64,000 bases of DNA from Semisulcospira habei (lineage: Eukaryota > Mollusca > Gastropoda > Semisulcospiridae): contig BTPG01000005.1 in the NCBI GenBank assembly GCA_036245525.1, positions 132,738,250 through 132,802,249 of the forward strand, given 5' to 3'. Numbering within the stretch: the stretch's first letter is position 1; every line of letters begins with the position of its first letter. Below, one piece after another: positions 9,260 to 19,114 of the stretch. Both the position numbers and the translations under genes were made by a program. The notes beneath the pieces were generated by a model. It was not told the DNA's origin. It saw only the letters and a list, made by a program, of their open reading frames with translations, and ran no database searches.

Positions 9260-11760
9260 TTTAACGCCGGAAGGGGAAAACAATCTCCCGATATATATAT
9301 CTATATATAGCCATATATATCATATAAGTACACATGTATACACGTAAGTACAGGGCCGCGTTGGTCCTGGCGGGAGGCCTAGTGTGTCGGGCGTCCCGTC
9401 TGTGGTAGCCGGCAGCAGGTGTAACTTCTCCCATGGAGAACAAGATCGAACACTGGTGTCGGCCCTGAGCTCCTGCCAGCGTGCATCTAGCATCCGCACC
9501 GGCCTGGGTCCACGGGGTCGTAGAGCCCAATCCAAGTTGGGTCGAGGCCCAACCGGGCCCGAGTGGGAGGAGGAGCGAGCAACTCGCTGTGGGCTGGGCT
9601 CGGAATAAAACACTCATCACTTACCGAGCAGGCGCCCCATCCAGCCGAGCCCAAGGATAGGTGACGCACCGCGGGCCCGGCTCCACGTCTGTCATATGGC
9701 GAGTGGGCGCACACTGGTCCAGCTGACTCGTCCGGCCACGGGTGCCTGTCTCTGACCTGGGGCGGGACGCGGTACGTCTGTGCTGGACACGTCCCGACAG
9801 GAGTCTCGAACGACGTGTGTGCGTGCCAGAATCCTGCCCGCAAGGGGGCCCGACTCGACAGCGCCTTCTGAGCGTAACCTCCCTACACGGTCTTGCCAGA
9901 CCCAGGCCACTACCGGCCCAGGCGCTAGGAGCCGGCCTGCGCGCTGTTTACATCCCGAAGCACTGGAGCGTCGAAATCCAGTAGCCGCGCCGATTCCCGG
10001 ATCAACTCGGCCAGGTAGACGGGTAGAGTCCACACGCTGGGCCAGGCTCCCAGGCTGAAGGATGAAGTCCTGTCCCGTAAGTGCGAACGAGGCCGCGATC
10101 CAAAGTTCGTCCAGGAATTCCAACCCCAAGTATCCTCCCGCAATGGAGGGTAGGCAGGGCGATCTATCTCTCAGGGGGCTAGAGTCAACCACAGCTCCTG
10201 ACGCGTGGAACCCCAATGATCCAGCAACTTCTGCAGACCCACGGTACTGCGCAACAGTCCGGGGGCTGGAAGGCTTACATGCATGCCCTGCTGGGTATTC
10301 TCTTTCAAAGGTCCGTGCAGGATGACTAACCCCAAGTACACTCCCGCAATGGAGGGTAGGCAGGGCGCTTTATCTCTCAGAGGGCAAGACTCGTCAACAG
10401 CACCTGATGAGTGGCACCCCAATGATCCAGTATCCTTCTCAGAGTCCCGGTACTTCACCACGGTCCGGGGCTGGAAGGCTTCCATGCATGCTGGCTGGGT
10501 ATTCTCTTGCAAAAGTCCGTGCAGGATGACTAGCCCCAAGTAGCCACCCGCAATGGAGGGTAGGCAGGGCGCTTTTTCTCTCAGAGGGCAAGACTCGTCA
10601 ACAGCACCTGACGAGTGGCACCTAAATGATCCAGTATCCTTCCCAGAGTCCCGGTACTTCACCACGGTCCGGGGCTGGATGGCTTATGTGCATGTTCGTT
10701 GCGTCTCGACGTAAGGGATGGTCTACAGCGGACGCCACACCGCTCCGTGGGCCGGCACGGTTAGGGAGGCGGGACGTGCATGCAATCTGTGGCACAGACT
10801 CAAATTGTTTACTCACATCGCTCTTCAAGCTGGTGCGCCGTTCGTCCAAAGTCCTAGTCTCGGCGATGACCGTCGCTGCTTGCGCTGTCCGACCTTTGTC
10901 CACCCCGGGGCGTTCACTCACATCAGATCGGGAGCCGGCATGCCATCTGTCCGAAGCTGTAGCCTCGGAACTGTCCTCGTAGCCCGTGTCATCCGGGCGT
11001 CCACCTTCCGGGGCAAATGTCTCATTGCATCCCCCGAGAAGCTAGGTGGGGCAAAGGTCGGTGCTTGCTCTCGGGCTGGTGTCGGCCGTTGCGGCGATAG
11101 AAGCACCAAGGCTGTGATCACTGTTCCCCCCGACGAGGGACGTCGGAAGCCCATGGGTAAGAGGCGGCGCCGCCGGAACAACGCAAGCAAACAGTATGTA
11201 GGTCACTCGGCCAAGCAAGTACCACCCACGCTGGGGCGTAATTGCGAACTGCAAAACATAGAGCAAGGTGAGAGGTGGTGGTCGAGCATGGCCCCCAAAG
11301 CCACACAACCGCGTACGTGAGGGCATGGTGAAACAAACACAAGCGACATGCACGGGTGTGCCGACGCCTGGCGCTCTATCTCCTCCCCCCCAGAGCACCG
11401 GTCGAGGGCAGCCACCACGGTTTTACCTTACCAAGTCGGTGCCGTCCAGCCCAGTCAAGATACCCCTGTGACGTAGAGGTGTAGTGGCGAAGCTCCTCAG
11501 CACCCGGCGACAGAGGATGCTGAAAGCTGACGTCAAGCTTGAACCGTGAATACAGAACCCCGGTGAGCAGGTCCAAGTCGCCAGCACCACAAAAACACGG
11601 AATTCCTCACAGGCTGTACCTAATGAAGTTAATTCCAAGCTAGCCCCAAGAACAGTGTAACTCAGGCTAGTACAGAGCACCCGGAAGCCTTCCAACAAAG
11701 CAACTGGTCACACCGTACACAGCCCAAGCGCAGAAGGGTAGGTACACAACCGTCCAAGGC
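9260..11760 (-). pseudogene. ORF1 and 5' region remnant, DIRS-C
   Basis: By position this corresponds to the ORF1 and leader of element A, but little protein similarity survives. Segments near 9560-9620 resemble the tandem units of element D (GAGCAACTCGCTGTGGGCTG), supporting a common ORF1 ancestor. A three-copy 207-bp tandem repeat lies at 10126-10690. An AT-rich microsatellite-like patch occurs at 9290-9340. Confidence 0.5.
10126..10690 (-). repeat. Three tandem ~207-bp units in the DIRS-C ORF1 region
   Basis: Each unit contains CCCGCAATGGAGGGTAGGCA at 10137, 10344 and 10547, followed by a similar CTCAGAGGGCAAGACTCGTC block. On the minus strand the last two units stay in one reading frame (10171-10665), so the predicted protein repeats with a 69-residue period (VKYRDS...CHSSGAVDESCPLR...). 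A single related unit lies outside the array at about 4657. Confidence 0.85.
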
Positions 11761-11970
11761 TAGCTAAGAAGCAGACTGGTGAGCTAAGCGTGTGACCAGA
11801 TGGGGGCGGACAGGAGGGTACTCGGGGTACTGGGTTGCAGTGAGCACCCCTAGGTTGCCTCCCCTGCCCTATGAGTACGCTATGGGTACACAACCGATTT
11901 TTGGCTAAAATTGGGCTAGTTGAAAGACATTCCTAGTAGTAATGTCATTGGTAATGTATTTTGAGGAAAC
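11761..11970. repeat. Right (5') terminal inverted repeat of DIRS-C
   Basis: Reverse-complement match to 3996-4208, ending in the right-end-specific stretch AATGTATTTTGAGGAAAC. The host R repeat resumes at 11971. Confidence 0.9.
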
Positions 11971-12085
11971 GACTGGCATTTTTCACACATTTGGCCACTT
12001 TCTGTGACCCTTGACCTCTCTGAGCAGTCCTCCAAATTTGTATGCATAGAAATACCTCACCTTTGGGTATCTCTATACCCATGTG
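11971..12085. repeat. R-family repeat, continuation after DIRS-C
   Basis: GCATTTTTCACACATTTGG and TGTGACCCTTGACCTCTC continue the unit interrupted at 3963. The uninterrupted order can be seen at 940-1000. Confidence 0.75.
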
Positions 12086-12103
12086 CTAACTAAGTCCCAT
12101 AAT

Positions 12104-12196
12104 CCAGCCAGCAAGAGACATAAATTCTCATGAGCCCCTGTGGATGCAGGTCTAAGCTCATAAGAATTTATGCCTCTTGCGGATGGAATAGGCTGG
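12104..12196. repeat. Foldback repeat (GAGGCATAGATC family)
   Basis: CCAGCCAGCAAGAGACATAA pairs with a right arm containing TTATGCCTCTTGC and GGCTGGCTG. Related short foldbacks occur at 31143, 35795 and 47808, in other introns of the same gene. Confidence 0.65.
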
Positions 12197-12316
12197 CTGA
12201 AGGACCTTTCTGTCCAAACCAACAAGCTAAATTCATAAATTCAGCTTTTTGGGATTTTGAAAAAGCTGAAACAGTCTAGAGGACCGAAGACTGTCAACCA
12301 TATCATGTAAACTTAC

Positions 12317-12478
12317 ACTTAGTCTCGTCACAATAAACCGTTTCACAGATATTGAGCCTGTAGCCAGTGATCCTGTTGCGATGAAAGTAGGAGCACGCTA
12401 TCCCTCTCCAATAAATGTTCAGTTGGCCTGGTGACGACCCTGGCCGAACTTCCACGTTTAATGGCGCCTTTATAGGTG
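12317..12478 (-). CDS. Receptor exon 8: N-terminal half of the last FN3 domain
   Basis: Acceptor TTTCAG and donor GTAAGT on the minus strand; 162 bp, phase 1 to phase 1. The reading begins with the Pro-rich entry of an FN3 module (PIKAPLNVEVRPGSSPGQL), then the B-strand Trp (NIYWRG) and the C-strand Tyr (ITGYRLNICE), with three cysteines. It joins in frame to 2794-2943 to complete the domain and is preceded in phase by 15505-15652. The intron on its 5' side contains the hAT element. Confidence 0.88.
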
Positions 12479-12497
12479 CTGAAAAAAGAAGAAAAAG

Positions 12498-13290
12498 TAA
12501 ACCATCAATCTGCAGAACTACACCAAAGAAGGATTACGGTAGGATTAGAGAAAGTTCACACCATCAAAAGCAATGAAAATCCAAACAAAGAAAGTAATGT
12601 TACCCTTAGAATAACAGTAACAACATAATTCAATTCTCTGGTTTTAACCCCAAAATTTAATAAATTGTGTTGTAAATGTTTTTTGTAATAGATTTTTTCA
12701 AGATGGACATACATACAACAAGATGAGGATTTCATGCCAAAGTCTACTGTATTGTTTTGAGCTCACATGCATTTTGAATTTTTTTTTAGGAACATTCAGA
12801 GTTTTTCCTATTTTGTCTACCGTATTTTCAATGCAGCAGAGTTTCAGATGGGGCTGGTCGGAGAACATTCTGTTGCATGCAAATGACGAACATAGGCAGG
12901 CACACATTAGACTCTGACAGTGAAGTAAAACGATAAAAATGACATCATGCCTAGCTACGCTAACCAGGCTGTTGAACGCACATATGGCGGGAAGCACCGT
13001 GTGTATGTGTTTGTGTGTGTGTGTAGGTAGACACGAGTATCTCCGGTATTTGTGTACATACAGGCCTGAAACTTTAGGAAATGCCTTGATCGAGATGTAT
13101 TTTGGAGAGCATATTTTAAATAGCAGACTTCATAAAGAGAAAAATTGCCATTTATATAAGGTCGGTTGACCCACATTTTTCATAATTTTCATTCTATTCA
13201 CTCGGAATTTTGGATATAGCCAGCTTGGAGATAGACATTGGAGGAGTTCGTTAGCCAGCTTTGTACCTTTTCAACACATATTGCTTGTGA
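12498..13290. other. Intron sequence, nothing recognised
   Basis: AT-rich sequence with a short TG run near 13000-13024. No coding, TIR or target-duplication signal was seen. Confidence 0.6.
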
Positions 13291-13415
13291 ATACATTTTG
13301 CTGATAGTTCAAGGGCGTGCCTGAACAGCTTGGCGCCTGAGGCACCAAGTTATTCAGGTACCACCCTTGAACAGCTGATCTATTGCCTAATCTGTAAGGT
13401 AGCCTTCATACCCTT

Positions 13416-15371
13416 CAAGGATGGGCAAACTACTTTTGAAAAGTAGTCCGCTACACTACAGTTACATTTGTAAAAAATAGTAGTTTGCTACTTTACAATT
13501 ACATTTTGAAGAAATGTAGTTCGCTACTTTTACGCTACTTTAAAAAAAGTAGCTAACTACTTTTCAAACTACTTATTTTAAAAACTGTAATCACAATTGG
13601 GACTGATAAGTATTTTGAAGTTCAAGTAAATAATCAACTTTAAAGTCAAAAATAGGAGAGAAAAAAGCAGCTTATAATATATACACTGACAGTGATGTCT
13701 AGTATAAAACATAAATACAGCCACAAGGTTGTAAAGGCAGTTGAGAATAAATCGGCTAAAGAAGTTAATTGATCATTCAATGATTCATGAAAACACTGAC
13801 ACTTCCTTATAAACCTTTCTTGGAGTTGTACTTAACCAACACTTTTGCCTCAAAGTTAGAATCAGTAACTCTGGCTCTAATCTATGTTAAAATAAGTCCA
13901 GCCTGACTAAACAGACACTGGGACAACAACTCCCCTACTAAATCTGTTTTAACTTTTATACTATACAGAAAAATCAGCATTTTATTTCCAATTCACATTC
14001 AATAGCCTATCCCTAACAATGAAATTAAAGTATTTCCCAGTCCGTAATGTGGTTCAGTGACACAGGCGCCTTTTCTTAAATATACAATATCTTTAGTATT
14101 ATTTCAAATTATTATAATCATAGCTATCAATACTTAGGCCTACCTATTTTTTTCATCATTATGATTATATTTATTATTATTATCATTATTATTATTTTTA
14201 TTTCCCCCTATGTTTTGTTCATAAATTTGTAACATTCATAGGCGTAGCAAATATCATTTTTATTCCCACTTACCCCTTTCCAAGATCATCCATACTCAAC
14301 TTGGTCTAAACGTTTTATCACAATGTCAGAACGTAAATAAAAAAATTGTGTTCAAAAAGACAAAGCTAAATAAAATAAATAAATGCAAAAAAAAAATATG
14401 AAGTATGCCAGGCATTGCCAACATCATGCATTTATTCTAGGCTTTTCTGTAATATAAATGAATTCCGAAGCTTTGTGTTCTGATCTGCATCAAAAAGTAC
14501 AGTGATCGAAGGGCATGATTGATGATTCACCTGTTGTGTTCCCAGCCATTCTAATAATTCTAATACTAGTAATAGATGACAATAGATCGGCATTCACTCA
14601 GACAACTCCCCTACTAAATTTAAAATCGATTTATACGAAAAAGCCGCCATTATGTTTTATAGGCTATATATATCCTGTTCAGCACTCCAAACAAGAAAAT
14701 GGAATTCTTTCAGTAAATGAAAATAAAATATATAGCTTTTGTCATCCCAGGTGAATGCCGATAGAATAAAACCAGACGCATTTCGCAATGTAAGAAAATC
14801 AAAATAGGAAAACTCAAAAAGTCAATAAACCTTGAGATGAAGACTAACTAAGATTGGATGCTGTCGTCTTGCTCGCTGAATACTCTTTGCATCCGTACTT
14901 GCATTTGAATATAAATGCATTGTCCTTTTCTTCTTTGAGATGAAAAAATTCTAGATACGGTTCAAACAAAGTGGGAAGTTTCTCCATCTTCTGCGGTCCA
15001 AAAATTGTGCGTTCTGTGCTTAATTTGAAGAACAAAGAGATGACTGACGCGCGCTTTTGAAAGTCACGTGGCTTGCTATTGCTATCAGCCAATCACAATC
15101 ATGCTTCCGTTCGCTGAGCAAGCGATCAATCTCGCGCGAGACAGCAATTTCACCACTCGCTTCGGCTTGGCTGAAAGGGATAGGCAAGTCACACGGCAAG
15201 GAAAGTAGTGTAGCGAAAGATACATTTTCGCTACTTCACTACTGACAAATTAGTAGTTCGCTGCTTTACAACTACTTTTTTAAAATATGTAGTTTGGATC
15301 GTTACAAACTACTCCAAATAGTAGCGAAACTACAAAATGTAGTCGCTACTCTCGCTACTTGCCCATCCTTG
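13416..15371. mobile_element. hAT-type DNA transposon (non-autonomous derivative)
   Basis: The inverted ends are CAAGGATGGGCAA at 13416 and its complement TTGCCCATCCTTG ending at 15371. An exact 8-bp duplication ATACCCTT lies at 13408-13415 and 15372-15379, the hAT signature. Subterminal regions at both ends repeat a GTAGTTTGCTACTTT-like motif many times in both orientations, typical of transposase binding arrays. At 1.96 kb it is too short for a full transposase; only a BED-like fragment is seen. Confidence 0.92.
14844..15092 (-). pseudogene. BED-type zinc-finger fragment of a hAT transposase
   Basis: This 82-codon minus-strand reading ends in a stretch resembling a BED finger (ENAFIFKC-like, here DNAFIFKCKYGCKEYSASK, with a C-x3-C pair and TTASNLS before the point where the His pair is expected). 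It lies inside the hAT ends, on the expected strand for the N-terminus of a transposase. The catalytic core and dimerisation domain are absent, so it is a deletion remnant. Confidence 0.6.
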
Positions 15372-15504
15372 ATACCCTTGAACTAAAACAGCTGATCTAG
15401 CTCCTAATCTGTAATGTAGCCTTCATAAGACAATAAGCAAAGTTTACAAAAAGCAGCCTCAGGGTGTAATGGGTTAAGAGAAGCTGGCAAAATGCCTGCT
15501 ATAC

Positions 15505-15652
15505 CTTCCTCCTCAAACAGACAGTCAGTCCATGAAATGGCTTGGCCGGCTGTGGAGATTCCAAACAGGTAATGTGTAGGCTCACCGTCACCAAGAGGGA
15601 TCTCTGCAGCTCCTGTTCCCGTCCCATTAACCCACTGCACCTCTGTCTCATC
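15505..15652 (-). CDS. Receptor exon 7: second half of an FN3-like domain
   Basis: Acceptor AACAG at 15653-15657 and donor GTATAG on the minus strand; 148 bp, phase 0 in and phase 1 out. The reading (DETEVQWVNGTGTG, then THYLFGISTAGQAISWTDC) has the F-strand Tyr and a Cys typical of membrane-proximal FN3 modules in gp130-like receptors. It follows 32313-32533 in phase and precedes 12317-12478. Only 10 intron bases remain between its acceptor and the left end of DIRS-B. Confidence 0.85.
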
Positions 15653-15662
15653 CTGTTAATTA

Positions 15663-15890
15663 AAATGTATTTTTCTCTAAAATGTATTTTTTTGAAAAAT
15701 ACTTACCGATGGCATTACTATATGGAAGGTACACTTAGCTTACCGATTTCAGCCTAAGAATCTGTGGTTTATACATATACAACCAGGGAGGCGACTCTAG
15801 GGAGTCATTACCAAGAAACCCTGAGTAGCCTCTCTTCCCTCCCTATCCGGTCACGTGTGCAGTGGTGCCACACCAGTTGAACGCTGTAGC
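15663..15890. repeat. Left (3') terminal inverted repeat of DIRS-B
   Basis: It starts AAATGTATTTTTCTC and matches the reverse complement of 30649-30863 from the ACTTACCGATGGCATTAC block inward. The minus-strand donor GTAAGT sits at 15706-15701, 54 nt from the acceptor of the receptor exon at 15652. Confidence 0.88.
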
Positions 15891-15943
15891 GCTCTGGTAG
15901 CAAACGGGGTGGGCGGAAGGGGGAGGGGGGGGGGGCATTCGAG

Positions 15944-16037
15944 TAATGCCATTGGGAAGTATTTTTTTAAAAATACATTTTAGAGAAAAATACATTTGTT
16001 TCCTCAAAATCCATACCAATGGCATTACTATATGGAA
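15944..16037. repeat. Internal complementary region of DIRS-B
   Basis: It joins the complements of the left and right outer ends (ATTTTAGAGAAAAATACATT followed by TGTTTCCTCAAAATCC). The plus-strand donor-like GGTAAGT seen in other copies is mutated here to GGGAAGT. Confidence 0.85.
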
Positions 16038-16145
16038 GAATAGCGAAAAGGAGGTGGGTGCCACCCCCGAAAAAACCCACCATTGCAAAAACTTGGCGCA
16101 GCCCGCGAGGGGCAACCTCCCAACGATTTCAGCTAAAACAAAGAC

Positions 16146-16430
16146 CTACGGTGCCGGGAGTGAGTGTTGCGCCGCAGCCAATATGAGGGTTGTCCACTCA
16201 TGTAGCTTCTGGTCTTCAGCTACTAAATCCTCTCTCACGATGACACAGTTACAACTGGTGTCTCTCAGCACTCTCACAGGTGTGTCGCGGACGAATCCTG
16301 ACACCACCGGCATGTTCGGCACTTCATTCTCAGGCAGCGTGATGTTTGAGACTGGTAAAAATGTAGCCCCTTTTCCTACTGGGATATGTCCATTTTTTTT
16401 TTTGAAAGATTCAATCAGCTCTGGTGTCAC
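16146..16430 (-). pseudogene. Chimeric ORF: Gypsy protease fragment fused to DIRS recombinase tail
   Basis: The 5' part reads as a retropepsin-like segment (VRVLRDTSCNCVIVREDLV, with a D-T-S active-site-like triplet). The last residues (AAAQHSLPAP) match the C-terminal tail of the DIRS-A ORF2 product (VAAQHSLPAP). The join at about 16178 is therefore a deletion or recombination breakpoint between two unrelated retroelements that happened to keep an open frame. No function is implied. Confidence 0.75.
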
Positions 16431-17708
16431 TCACGTTTCTCCAGACTCAAAATCACTGGATGACGTCACATCATTGGCTAATACAGCGGCGGCTCTGTGT
16501 TGAGACGTAGTACTGCTTCTGCCTGCCATCCTGCGATCTTGGTTGGATCTTCTGATGTTGTCGCCTCGGGGAACATCTTTAGAAGGACACCATATCGCCT
16601 TGTGACTTTCTTTGCAAAGAGAAAACATGTCAGGTTGTCCACCAGCTTGTATTTCGGAGTGTCTCTGACATTGTGGATTTTCTCTGCTGGTGCAAACACA
16701 CGCTGCGATTTACTGGGCCCGAACTTCATGTTGTGGGTGTCAAGGTATCTTTGAGCGAAGTCGGTCAGGGCCTTTAGGGAATGGTCTTTTTGCTCCCTGA
16801 GGTGGGCGGCCAGGTCCTTAGAACATGCGTTGAGGACTTGTTCTTTGATGATGAGGTCACACAGGTCCTGGTACTCTTTGTTTAAACCAGCCAGCTCTAT
16901 CCATTTCTCCAGGTAGCTCCTGATTCTCTCAATGAATAGGCCGGGTGTTTCTCCTTCTTCAGGCCTGCAGTTCCGAAATCATCGCCTGTAACCTTCTTCA
17001 GGGAAGTCATACTGTCTCAGCAGGGCGGCTCTCAACTGCGTATAATCATTGGCTTCTTCTCTTGGCAAGCGGGTGTAAAATTCAAGCGCTTTGCCGGTTA
17101 GAAGTGTACTCAGCCTGATAGCCCAAGTCTCTTGTTTCCAGTTGTTGCTGCTTGTAAAGCGCTCGAATCACTCTAGGTAAGCGTACATCTTATCTGAATT
17201 TTCTGCGAAAGGTGGTAGCTTTGGCGCATGGGCTGTTTGCTCTCTGCTGGCTAAGGCTGTTGCTTCAGAAGCCCTCTGGCTCTGTGCCTCTATCTCCATC
17301 TGCTTTAGATAAATTTAGTGTTGTCGCTGCCTCTCCGCCTCTTCTCGCTCCTCTTCTCGCTGTTACTCTGCCTCTTTTGCTTGAATTTCCAGTTTCCTGA
17401 TTTCACGTTCTTTGGCTCTTTCTTCTCTCTCCAATCTCTCTTTTTCTTCTCTCTCTCGTCTCTTTTCTTCTTTCTCCTCTCTCTCCAGTCTCTCCTTTTC
17501 TTCTCTCTCTCTCTCTCGTCTCTTTTCTTCTTCCAGTCTCTTTTCTCTTTATCTCTCCAGTCTCCTCTTTCTCTCTCTCCTTTACAAAGTCCAGGAGCTG
17601 AGCTCCCTCCAGTCCACATTCCTTTCCGATTTTCAGGAATGTCTCCATTTCTGATGTCACCATCTCTGCATTTGACTGCTGGCTGTTTTCTCCTGCTACC
17701 CTTTCCAC
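16431..17708 (-). pseudogene. Gypsy-type gag, broken
   Basis: The N-terminal part from 17708 has a helical start (METFLKIGKECGLEGAQLLDF) and a long Arg/Lys/Glu-rich stretch. A capsid-like segment follows at about 16990-17110 (WAIRLSTLLTGKALEFYTRL, LRRQYDF-type motif), then a segment near 16480-16730 (KYKLVDNLTCFLFAKKV). Stops and frameshifts separate the pieces. The order and the LTR just upstream identify the 5' half of a metazoan Ty3/Gypsy retrotransposon. No RT or integrase is present. Confidence 0.75.
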
Positions 17709-17745
17709 TGAGCCAACTGAAGAAGTCCTGTCGGAGGTGCCAAAA

Positions 17746-18760
17746 TGTTATGTGTGGGAGTCATAGTCATAGTATGATAAACACACCAGACGCACGCACG
17801 TAACGTTCTTTTAAATAAACTTCATTCAGCTGCAACCCGTCACACGTGGCTTAAGGATATAGACAATACTAGAGTAACAGTTCCAACAATATTTTAATTC
17901 AGCGATGCGATCTCCACACAATGCATTTCCAAATGCACCAACACTGATACAATGTCTCTTCTGCAAATATCCACACTGGTGACACTGCGTTTCACTTAAA
18001 ATGCACACCGTTACGCTGCGTCTGTCACAATGTACACCTTATACAGGCCACGTATCTACAATAAACTGTGTGTCTCTACAACTGACAATGTATGACAATA
18101 TACGAACGTGCTTCCCAGCACCACTCTTTTATAGTACAACCAATTTCTAGAATAATCCAAGAAAATCATACAACACAACCAATCAGAACGAAACATGTAA
18201 CTGAAACTCATAAATATTAATAAAGAGAGAATTTTCTAGAATAACTACAATAGGCTACAAAAATTTGGCTACTAATTTCAGCCACAAATCCTAGTGTGAT
18301 ATCACACAAAAGTATGGAAGGCAGTTCACGACCTAGCTGGAATCTTTCCAGAAGTTTTCAAAAAAACACACCGACTGGCTGCCAACTTCACGCGCACAGT
18401 AAACAACTATGACTATTTGAGTGTCTATAATACAATGTAGCGAAATGTTACCTACTCCTCTGACGACACACGTACGCGGTCACTAGACAGCGCGACCTTG
18501 CTCGAAGGTTCTAATCTATACCAAGCGAATCTACGCAAAACAAAAATCGACCGCTATTCTACACGAAGCGAACCTTGCAAGAAGCTTCCGGACTAAACTT
18601 AGCGCATCATAACAAAGCCAAAACCGCTATCTGCACGAATCAATAGAGAATCTTACAAAAAAGGTACGTGAATCGTAACCATGATAGCTCAAATAAATAT
18701 CGGATCGTTTTCTACGATTAACACATGCATGTTCTCACAGGAACAACCACAATCGTAACA
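17746..18760 (-). mobile_element. Gypsy 5' LTR with primer-binding region
   Basis: The block starts TGTTATGTGTGG and ends CACAATCGTAACA, giving TG...CA ends with a 5-bp inverted TGTTA/TAACA. Directly before gag on the minus strand follows TTTTGGCACCTCCGACAGGA, in the position and style of a primer-binding site. The length is about 1,015 bp. The second LTR is absent because the element is truncated at about 16178, so LTR identity cannot be checked internally. Confidence 0.65.
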
Positions 18761-19033
18761 CAGGCGAGACGCAGCAGACGCAGATTCCTCCGGGTGGAGA
18801 CTAAGTGTGTTGTTGGCATCCGCTAGGGACGGCCACCAGAGCGCCTTGGGAATGCAGGGGGCGGGGGGGGGGGGGGGGGGAGGATGTGTCTACGGAGGCG
18901 CACAAGGCGGGCATGGACGACGCTAGGGGAATCACGCTGACCATAGCGGTGCCCTTCATGGCGCTGGTCCCGGGAATCCGACCTGTGCTGTAGACAGGGC
19001 GGGTCCTGCCAGTCTCGGGAGACCTGTGCTGTA
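18761..19033. other. Unassigned GC-rich segment with a G-run
   Basis: It lies between the Gypsy LTR and the mariner left end, and carries a G-run of about 25 at 18857. GC content and the G-run resemble degraded DIRS sequence elsewhere in the window, so it may be a leftover of DIRS-B, but I found no alignable segment. The last 40 bp before the mariner resemble the 40 bp after its right end. Confidence 0.35.
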
Positions 19034-19114
19034 CGAGGGGGTGCTGATAAGTTCCTGGCTTTGCCCCCTTCCAGATAAAAAAGAAAAACGAGTGTGCGAG
19101 CATATGACACCCTA

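Larger units (their letters stand above)
3964..11970 (-). mobile_element. DIRS-like element C (8.0 kb, degraded)
   Basis: Inverted terminal repeats lie at 3964-4208 and 11761-11970. The internal complementary region at 4239-4332 reads as the two outer ends joined. Remnants of recombinase, RT and ORF1 lie between them in minus orientation, with many stops and frameshifts. A 1.6-kb insertion (4965-6570) splits the recombinase region. It sits in an R-family repeat without target-site duplication, as expected for tyrosine-recombinase retrotransposons. Confidence 0.88.
13305..15476. repeat. Palindromic MITE copy split by the hAT element
   Basis: The hairpin at about 13307-13372 (GTTCAAGGGCGTGCCTGAAC to ACCACCCTTGAAC) and its outer arm (CTGATCTATTGCCTAATCTG) run to 13415. 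The same arm sequence reappears after the hAT insertion at 15380-15440 and the copy fades near 15476 (GTAATGGGTTAA). Confidence 0.65.

Noticed and set aside
10126..10690. Regularly spaced repeats that could suggest a CRISPR-like array
   Set aside because: Whole ~207-bp units repeat in tandem without unique spacers, inside a eukaryotic retrotransposon.
17318..17803. 161-codon plus-strand Ser/Leu-rich ORF
   Set aside because: It is the complement of the Arg/Lys/Glu-rich part of the Gypsy gag on the minus strand; the serines come from CT-rich sequence.
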